Below, in pieces: positions 5,487-9,865 of a DNA stretch of 9,865 nucleotides. The notes below the pieces were generated by a model. The model saw only the letters and a list, made by a program, of their open reading frames with translations. It made no database searches and was not told the DNA's origin. Within the stretch, counting starts at the first letter, position 1; each line of letters opens with the position of its first letter. A program made the translations under genes and the position numbers. This DNA is from an uncultured Clostridia bacterium (lineage in GTDB: Bacteria > Bacillota > Clostridia > Oscillospirales > Ruminococcaceae), in assembly GCA_945867255.1 (NCBI GenBank), contig CAMBHV010000028.1, forward strand, positions 1 through 9,865. Direction: 5' to 3'.

Positions 5487-6839
5487 TTACATGAAACGGC
5501 CAAGGCCGCCCATGCCACCAAAACGCCGGCCAAAGCCTTTGGGGTTGCGCTTTACCTGCTTCATCAACTTCTGCATCTGTTCAAACTGGCGCAGAAGCCG
5601 GTTTACGTCCTCGACACGCGTGCCGGAACCGGCTGCAATGCGGCGTTTACGCTTGGGGTTGATGATAGAGGGCTTTTCGCGTTCAGCCGGGGTCATGCTC
5701 TGGATAATAGCCTCGATATGTGCCATCTCTTTGGAGTTTTCCAGTGCATCCACATCCACCTTGCCGGAAATACCCGGCATCATGGAAAGCATGGCGCCAA
5801 CGCCACCCATTTTTTTCAGCTGCTGGAATTGGGCAAGCATGTCGTTCATGTCGAATTTATTTTCCAACATGCGCCGGGCTGCTTTTTCTGCCTCCTTGGC
5901 GTCTGCCGTACTTTGCGCTTTTTCAATCAACGTCAGCACATCGCCCATGCCCAGGATGCGGCTGGCCATGCGGTCCGGATAAAAAGCCTCAAGATCGTCC
6001 AGCTTTTCTCCCACGCCGGCAAATTTGATAGGCTTGCCGGTAACGGCACGCACGGAAAGCGCGCTGCCGCCGCGGGTGTCACCGTCCAGCTTGGTAAGGA
6101 TGACGCCGTCCAGCCCGGTGCTTTCGCCAAACGCTTTTGCCACATTCACAGCGTCCTGGCCGGCCATGGCATCAATGACGAGCAGCGTTTCATCCACGGT
6201 TACAGCCTGTTTAATACGCTGAAGCTCTTCCATCAGCTCGTTGTCCACGTGCAGGCGGCCGGCGGTATCCAGAATGACGATATCGTTGCCGTGATCCTTG
6301 GCGTGGGCAACAGCCTTTGCGGCAATCACTTCCGGCTTTTCGCCTTCCAGCTTGAACACGGGTGCATTTGCCTGTGCGCCCACGATACAAAGCTGTTCCA
6401 CCGCGGCAGGGCGATAAATGTCACACGCTACCAAAAGCGGCCTGTGCCCCTCTTTCAGAAAGCGCTTGGCAAGTTTGGCACAGTGCGTAGTTTTGCCTGC
6501 GCCCTGAAGGCCGCACATCATGATAACGGTGGGGGGCTTAGATTTAATATGGATGCGCGCAGGGCCTTCGCCGCCGCCCATCAGGGATACAAGCTCTTCG
6601 TTAACGATCTTGATCACCTGTTGTGCAGGCGTGAGGCTTTCCATTACCTCGTGCCCCATACACCGTTGTGTGACGGTTTTAATGAAATCTTTTGCAACAG
6701 TGTAGTTGACGTCGGCTTCCAGAAGTGCCACGCGCACTTCACGCATGGCGTCTTTTACATCCTGCTCCGACAGCTTGCCCTTCCCGCGAAGTTTTTTGAA
6801 CACGCCGGAAAGTTTTGAAGAAAGCGATTCAAACGCCAC
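5487..6839 (-). CDS. ffh: Signal recognition particle protein Ffh (SRP54)
   Basis: A 450-residue GTPase that binds SRP RNA and signal sequences on translating ribosomes and delivers them to FtsY at the membrane. Domains in order: N helical bundle (1-90); G domain with P-loop GLQGAGKTT (110-118), DTAGR (191-195), TKLDGD (249-254) and GVGEKLDDLEAF (275-286); then the methionine-rich M domain (about 300-440) with the SRP-RNA-binding segment RRIAAGSGTRVEDVNRLL (399-416) and a Gly/Met-rich tail. Length is typical. The start is GTG at 6839, with AAGGAGGG (6854-6847) and 7-nt spacing, giving the conserved MAFESLSSKL. A longer frame opening at 6908 overlaps ylxM and the ribosome binding site and is rejected. 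It lies 46 nt after ylxM, in the usual order. Confidence 0.97.
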   Translation of the reverse strand: MAFESLSSKLSGVFKKLRGKGKLSEQDVKDAMREVRVALLEADVNYTVAKDFIKTVTQRCMGHEVMESLTPAQQVIKIVNEELVSLMGGGEGPARIHIKSKPPTVIMMCGLQGAGKTTHCAKLAKRFLKEGHRPLLVACDIYRPAAVEQLCIVGAQANAPVFKLEGEKPEVIAAKAVAHAKDHGNDIVILDTAGRLHVDNELMEELQRIKQAVTVDETLLVIDAMAGQDAVNVAKAFGESTGLDGVILTKLDGDTRGGSALSVRAVTGKPIKFAGVGEKLDDLEAFYPDRMASRILGMGDVLTLIEKAQSTADAKEAEKAARRMLENKFDMNDMLAQFQQLKKMGGVGAMLSMMPGISGKVDVDALENSKEMAHIEAIIQSMTPAEREKPSIINPKRKRRIAAGSGTRVEDVNRLLRQFEQMQKLMKQVKRNPKGFGRRFGGMGGLGRFM

Positions 6840-6885
6840 GGCCTGTCCCTCCTTGCCGCCCGTGATGCGGGCAAATTCCCCTTGA

Positions 6886-7254
6886 TTATACGTCGCCCAG
6901 GCTGGCAATCACACGCAGCATTTCATCTGCGGCGCGTGCCACGGCACTGTTGGGGCTGTAACTGCTGGCGTTGGAAAAGCGAATTTCTTTTGCAAGTGCT
7001 TCCAGCTGTGCCACACCTTCGCGCAGTGCGCGCGAACGGCCGGCAAAGCCGATTTTCTCTTCCAGTTCCAGCAATGTGGCCTCGCCGCGTTTGATGGCGT
7101 CACGTACACCCTGGCGCGTGATGCCGAAATTCTCTGCGATTTCGGCCAGCGAATAATCATCATTATAATACTGCACCATAACGTCGCGCTGTTTTTGCGT
7201 CAGCACATCGCCGTAGAAATCCAGAAGATAAGAGATCTCCCATTTTTTTGCCAC
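6886..7254 (-). CDS. ylxM: YlxM family helix-turn-helix protein
   Basis: A 122-residue YlxM/p13 (UPF0122) family protein. The N-terminus KKWEISYLLDFYGDVLTQKQR is typical, followed by a sigma-70 region 4-like helix-turn-helix (YSLAEIAENFGITRQGVRDAI, about 34-54) and a charged helix (GEATLLELEEKIGF). The gene sits just before ffh in most Firmicutes, and in streptococci the protein has been linked to SRP function. Whether it binds DNA, RNA or SRP here is open. The GTG start at 7254 gives MAKKWEI and has GGGAGG (7269-7264) 9 nt upstream; the frame continues further upstream but crosses the leader hairpin. The C-terminal 40 residues are Ala/Ser-rich and poorly conserved in my reading. It is the first gene of the operon. 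Confidence 0.9.
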   Translation of the reverse strand: MAKKWEISYLLDFYGDVLTQKQRDVMVQYYNDDYSLAEIAENFGITRQGVRDAIKRGEATLLELEEKIGFAGRSRALREGVAQLEALAKEIRFSNASSYSPNSAVARAADEMLRVIASLGDV

Positions 7255-7282
7255 GCGCGCCCGCCTCCCTGCAGTTGGGATG

Positions 7283-7307
7283 TGTGTAAAGCGTTTTGCT
7301 TTACACA
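7283..7307 (-). promoter_or_regulatory. 5'-terminal hairpin / inverted repeat of the ylxM-ffh mRNA
   Basis: A perfect 10-bp inverted repeat (TGTGTAAAGC 7283-7292, GCTTTACACA 7298-7307) with a 5-nt loop. The promoter upstream predicts transcription starting near 7307, so the mRNA would begin with this stem. It could protect the 5' end from decay, or the DNA could be an operator just downstream of the start. Confidence 0.6.
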
Positions 7308-7313
7308 AGCGTT

Positions 7314-7342
7314 ATCATAGCACAGCACCCCTGCAAAGTCAA
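7314..7342 (-). promoter_or_regulatory. Sigma-A promoter of the ylxM-ffh-rpsP-khpA operon
   Basis: On minus, the -35 is TTGACT (7342-7337), the spacer is exactly 17 bp, and the -10 is TATGAT (7319-7314), with TGC directly before it as an extended -10. It is one of the best promoter matches in the window, fitting a constitutive housekeeping operon. The leader is about 53 nt. Confidence 0.88.
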
Positions 7343-7354
7343 GTGAAAAAAGCT

Positions 7355-7366
7355 GCTTTGCAAAGC
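7355..7366. repeat. 12-bp palindrome over the -35 of the cysteine-synthase-like gene
   Basis: GCTTTGCAAAGC is a perfect palindrome that contains most of the -35 of the plus promoter. It lies 13 bp from the -35 of the divergent ylxM promoter. A TGCAAAG copy also occurs at 7332-7338, next to that second -35. It is a candidate repressor site; no regulator gene is adjacent. Confidence 0.45.
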
Positions 7367-7385
7367 CTTGTGTATCCTGTATAAT
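7358..7385 (+). promoter_or_regulatory. Predicted promoter of the cysteine-synthase-like gene
   Basis: The -10 is a consensus TATAAT (7380-7385); the -35 is TTGCAA (7358-7363) with a 16-bp spacer, or TTTGCA with 17. The predicted start is near A7392, giving a 50-nt leader. It is back to back with the ylxM promoter, with 15 bp between the two -35 elements. Confidence 0.72.
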
Positions 7386-7441
7386 AAGTGCATGGTGTGC
7401 GCGCTTTTTTTCGGCGCGTATCATGGCAGGGAGGTGTGCGC

Positions 7442-8335
7442 ATGGGCATGCATGAAAGCTATTATGAAGTGCTGTATGCACGTGAAGTGGTAAGGTTGTC
7501 CGGCTATGCGGCCAAACACCGGCTGCCGGGCACTTTCTATGCGTATCTTGCTTTTGGCGGGGCCACGCTTTCCGCCAAGGATGCGCTGGCCCGTGGCATG
7601 CTCTCCATCGCAGAGGAAAAAGGTTTTTTGATGCCGGGGCAAACAGTGGTGGAATGTTCGTCCGGAACCTTTGCCGTGGCGCTGGCCATTGCCTGCGCGC
7701 ATTCGGGCCACCCGCTTGTGCTGTGTGTGCCTGGAAGCATTGGCCCGGCGCGTCAGAAGCTTTTAACAGAACTTGGCGCGAAGTTGGCGTTTACCGCAGG
7801 TGGGCGCACTGGTGCCGCAGCGCGTGCACAAGCCGTAGCCATGCGCACGGGCGGGTATTTTCTGAACTATTTTGATAATGATATCAATGCGGAATTTCAC
7901 CGCAGGGTCACGGGTCCGGCCATTGTAAAGGCAACGGGCGGCCAGTTGGATGCCATTGTGGTGGGCGTGGGCTCCGGCGGAACCATTACCGGTGTGGGCG
8001 AATATGTGAAGGCATGGTATCCGGATGTGCGCATCATCGCGGTGGAACCTGCCGAAAGCCAGGCACTGGCTGGAGGCGTGGTGGGGCGGCACAGTATCCC
8101 GGGCATTGGCGCGGGGTTCGTTCCGGAAAACTACAACCCATATATCGTGGACGGCGTGGTGGCGGTGCCATCCGCGCGCGCCGGTGTTCTGGCACAGGAA
8201 GTAATGAAGACAGACGCCGTGCCGGCATGCCCTTCTGCTGGGGCGGTATTATGCGCCATGCACAGCCTTGTGCAAAAAGAACCCTCCATTCGGCGAATCT
8301 TGGGGGTGTTTGCCGGCGCGCAGGTTGTGGAATAA
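7442..8335 (+). CDS. PLP-dependent enzyme of the cysteine synthase family, divergent
   Basis: A 297-residue fold-type II PLP enzyme (CysK / cystathionine beta-synthase group; such enzymes replace the beta substituent of serine derivatives). The catalytic lysine is probably K46 in TLSAKDALARGM, aligning with the usual SVKDRxA. The phosphate loop is GVGSGGTITG (175-184), and S265 in CPSAGAV aligns with the serine that contacts the PLP ring nitrogen. Two departures are seen. The substrate/cofactor loop TSGNTG is SSGTFA here (73-78), losing the conserved Asn. The segment before the lysine lacks the usual N-P-x-x-S. The N-terminus is also short, without the TPLVxL strand. It may not make cysteine. 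The ATG at 7442 has GGGAGG at 7429-7434, 7 nt upstream; an in-frame ATG at 7448 is the alternative. No terminator separates it from the next gene, 82 nt on. Confidence 0.85.
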   Translation: MGMHESYYEVLYAREVVRLSGYAAKHRLPGTFYAYLAFGGATLSAKDALARGMLSIAEEKGFLMPGQTVVECSSGTFAVALAIACAHSGHPLVLCVPGSIGPARQKLLTELGAKLAFTAGGRTGAAARAQAVAMRTGGYFLNYFDNDINAEFHRRVTGPAIVKATGGQLDAIVVGVGSGGTITGVGEYVKAWYPDVRIIAVEPAESQALAGGVVGRHSIPGIGAGFVPENYNPYIVDGVVAVPSARAGVLAQEVMKTDAVPACPSAGAVLCAMHSLVQKEPSIRRILGVFAGAQVVE

Positions 8336-8417
8336 AACCGGCATGCGGTATATCCGGCAACAAGCGGAAGGGATGCGGCCCCTGCCCGCCCATATAAAAT
8401 GAAAGGGGGCGCGCTGC

Positions 8418-9710
8418 GTGCAGGATGCAAAGCAGATGCGCAGAAATTTTTTGTGGAACACCTTTGGGCAGGTCGTATACATGGTGTGCCACTTTCTGTT
8501 TGGTATTTTGATCCTTAGTCTGGCGGGGGCTGAACAATCTGGTATCTTTACCACGGCCGTCAGCGCTACGGGTATCTTTTTGTCGATTGCCTCTTACGGC
8601 ATGTACAATTTTCAGGTTTCGGACGCGCACGATAAATACGCACAAAGCTGTTATATTCGCAGCCGCGCATATACCGTAACGCTTGCCAGCGCTGTGTGCA
8701 TACTGTTTACATTGGCCGGTGCGCTGCGCACGGAAAATGCGTACAGCGCGCTTCAGTGTTTGTGTATTGTGCTGTATCATGCGTACCGGATGGTGGAATC
8801 TGTGACGGACGTATATAACGCCATCAGCCAGCGGGCGGGCCGTCTGGATATCGTAGGGAAAACATATGCGCTGCGCGGGCTTGTAACGCTGGTAGTGTTT
8901 GTGGGCGTATTGGCCCTCACACACAGCCTTCTTTTGACGCTGGTGCTGATGCTGGCAGTGAATATTGCATTGTTTTTTATATATACGTTGCGCGTATCAC
9001 GTGGGCTGTATGTTCCGCAGCCGGTGCAGAAAAAGGCTGTGTATGCATTGCTTGTAGAGTGCGCACCGCTTGCGGTAAATACAGCGCTTTCCACCACAGC
9101 GGCCAGTTTGCCGAAGATTGTGCTTCAGCAGCAGCTTGGCAATGGCGCCATTGGTATTTACGGCCCGGTCACACAGCCGGTGCTGCTTTTGCAGACGGGT
9201 GCCACATATCTGTTTATCCCGTTTATCAATACCTTTACGGATAGTTATGCCGCAAAAGACAAAAAAGGATTTTGGCGCGCAGTGTTGGGCGTGCAGGGCG
9301 TGGTGTTGGCGCTGCTTCCTGCAGGGCTGCTTGTGGCACGCTTTTTGGGTGCGTGGGGGCTGGAAACTTTTGTAGGCAGCGGAATGAGTGAATACCAGTA
9401 TCTGCTTGCACCCATGGTGTTCAGCGCGGTGCTTACGGCTATGGTGCTGTTTTACAGCATGGTGCTCACAGTGATGCGCTGCATGAAGGCGCTGATTGTG
9501 GCGAACGTGTGCGGCATTGTGGCGGCATGGGCTGTTTCGGCGCCGTTTATCCGCCACTGGGGCATGCAGGGCACCACGTATGCCGCTGTTGCGGCGTTGC
9601 TGGTGCAAGTTGTGTGTTTGGGTGTAGCGGTGCTGGTGCTTGCGCACAAGCATTTTGGCGGCCAGGGGCTTGCCAAGCCGCAAGACCCGTTTGATGGGTT
9701 GCCCAGCTGA
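8418..9710 (+). CDS. Polytopic membrane protein, Wzx/MATE-like polysaccharide flippase
   Basis: A 430-residue integral membrane protein with about 12 hydrophobic segments. The N-terminal RRNFLWNTFGQVVYMVCHFLFGILILSLAGAEQSGIFTTAVS resembles the start of oligosaccharide flippases of the MOP superfamily (Wzx), where an N-x-x-G helix is followed by a G-x-F/Y turn. These proteins move lipid-linked sugars across the membrane. Later features also fit: a loop with KKAVYALLVECAPLAVNTALS and YGPVTQPVLLLQTGATYLFIPFI near mid-protein, and a hydrophilic tail. The start is GTG at 8418 with AAAGGGGG (8402-8409) 8 nt upstream; an in-frame ATG at 8436 is the alternative. No good promoter was found in the 82-nt gap, so readthrough from the PLP enzyme gene is possible. 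The substrate is unknown, and other MOP families are not excluded. Confidence 0.72.
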   Translation: MQDAKQMRRNFLWNTFGQVVYMVCHFLFGILILSLAGAEQSGIFTTAVSATGIFLSIASYGMYNFQVSDAHDKYAQSCYIRSRAYTVTLASAVCILFTLAGALRTENAYSALQCLCIVLYHAYRMVESVTDVYNAISQRAGRLDIVGKTYALRGLVTLVVFVGVLALTHSLLLTLVLMLAVNIALFFIYTLRVSRGLYVPQPVQKKAVYALLVECAPLAVNTALSTTAASLPKIVLQQQLGNGAIGIYGPVTQPVLLLQTGATYLFIPFINTFTDSYAAKDKKGFWRAVLGVQGVVLALLPAGLLVARFLGAWGLETFVGSGMSEYQYLLAPMVFSAVLTAMVLFYSMVLTVMRCMKALIVANVCGIVAAWAVSAPFIRHWGMQGTTYAAVAALLVQVVCLGVAVLVLAHKHFGGQGLAKPQDPFDGLPS

Positions 9711-9737
9711 TTGGCGTGCGGCAAAGGAGAATGAGTT

Positions 9738-9865
9738 ATGGAATGTAAGATGAAAAACAGGCCCTGGCGGCGTGTGGCACTGACAACGGCGCTGGCGCTG
9801 GCGTGTTTTTTTCTGACGTGGCTGGTGTTTGGGCTGCGGTATGAACTGAATGATGACGCTCAGCT
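9738..9865 (+). CDS. Membrane protein, N-terminal part only (partial)
   Basis: An open frame from ATG at 9738 to the window edge gives 42 residues: a short basic start (MECKMKNRPWRR), one strong hydrophobic helix (VALTTALALACFFLTWLVFGL) and RYELNDDAQL. A helix followed by N-D-D is seen in some large polytopic proteins near clostridial surface-polysaccharide genes, but this is weak evidence. AAAGGAGA at 9723-9730 with 7-nt spacing supports the start; an ATG at 9731 in another frame ends after five codons. It follows the flippase gene by 27 nt, so they are probably one operon. I do not recognise it with confidence. Confidence 0.6.
   Translation, partial: MECKMKNRPWRRVALTTALALACFFLTWLVFGLRYELNDDAQ

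Noticed and set aside
5464..5513. Terminator at the 3' end of ffh (GGCC-rich stem then a T run on minus)
   Set aside because: The stem has only a 2-nt loop and lies inside the coding end, more than 10 nt from the T run; it is not a credible intrinsic terminator.
5718..6818. 366-codon open frame on plus across ffh
   Set aside because: It is antisense to the conserved Ffh G and M domains; the residues are His/Phe-rich as expected from reading such a gene backwards.
6840..6908. Longer N-terminus for Ffh from 6908
   Set aside because: It would include the ribosome binding site, overlap ylxM and add residues absent from the family.
8336..8417. Promoter or terminator between the PLP-enzyme and flippase genes
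   Set aside because: TATAAA at 8393 has no -35 at 16-18 bp, and the CCGG-rich stretch forms no stable stem with a U tract.
8034..8924. 296-codon open frame on minus across the PLP-enzyme/flippase junction
   Set aside because: It covers the ends of two supported plus-strand genes and has no promoter, ribosome binding site or family resemblance.

Overview
This is a bacterial window with roughly balanced to moderately high GC. It looks like a Firmicute of class Clostridia, possibly a gut Oscillospiraceae/Ruminococcaceae relative; that family-level guess is an inference. The reasons are the gene order ylxM-ffh-rpsP-khpA, strong AGGAGG-type ribosome binding sites, frequent GTG starts, good sigma-A promoters (two with extended -10 elements) and compact bidirectional terminators. 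No rRNA, tRNA, CRISPR array, transposase or phage gene was seen.

Layout. (a) 1-104 is the C-terminal end of a sensor histidine kinase, closed by a strong hairpin terminator. (b) 164-2444 is a three-gene operon on the plus strand: a YfcE phosphodiesterase, a TtcA-type tRNA thiolation PP-loop enzyme and a nucleoside phosphorylase family protein. Its promoter is clear, the reading frames overlap by 8 and 4 nt, and a bidirectional terminator ends it at 2450-2483. (c) 2504-4787 is a divergent pair: a long CofE-like (F420-0:gamma-glutamyl ligase family) protein on minus and a LysR-type regulator on plus. The AT-rich region between them holds two face-to-face promoters sharing one -10 segment, a 22-bp perfect palindrome and two ATAAGT...TTAT sites at about -65 and -35 of the minus promoter. 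(d) 4903-7254 is the minus-strand SRP/ribosome operon ylxM-ffh-rpsP-khpA. It is driven by a near-consensus promoter, begins with a 5' hairpin and ends in a terminator right after khpA. (e) 7358-8335, divergent from that operon, is a PLP enzyme of the cysteine synthase family with an altered substrate loop. (f) 8418 to the end holds a polytopic Wzx/MATE-like flippase and the start of another membrane protein, possibly the edge of a surface-polysaccharide locus.

How they work together. Blocks (b) and (d) are mostly RNA and protein housekeeping: tRNA modification, membrane targeting and a small ribosomal protein. Block (c) reads as a self-contained regulated module: the LysR protein probably activates the CofE-like gene and represses itself. 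It is the most interesting part of the window, because its enzyme belongs to an F420 cofactor family but is far longer than CofE and no other F420 gene lies nearby. I saw no clear evidence of a wholly new multi-gene system; the findings are regulatory architecture and divergent enzymes.
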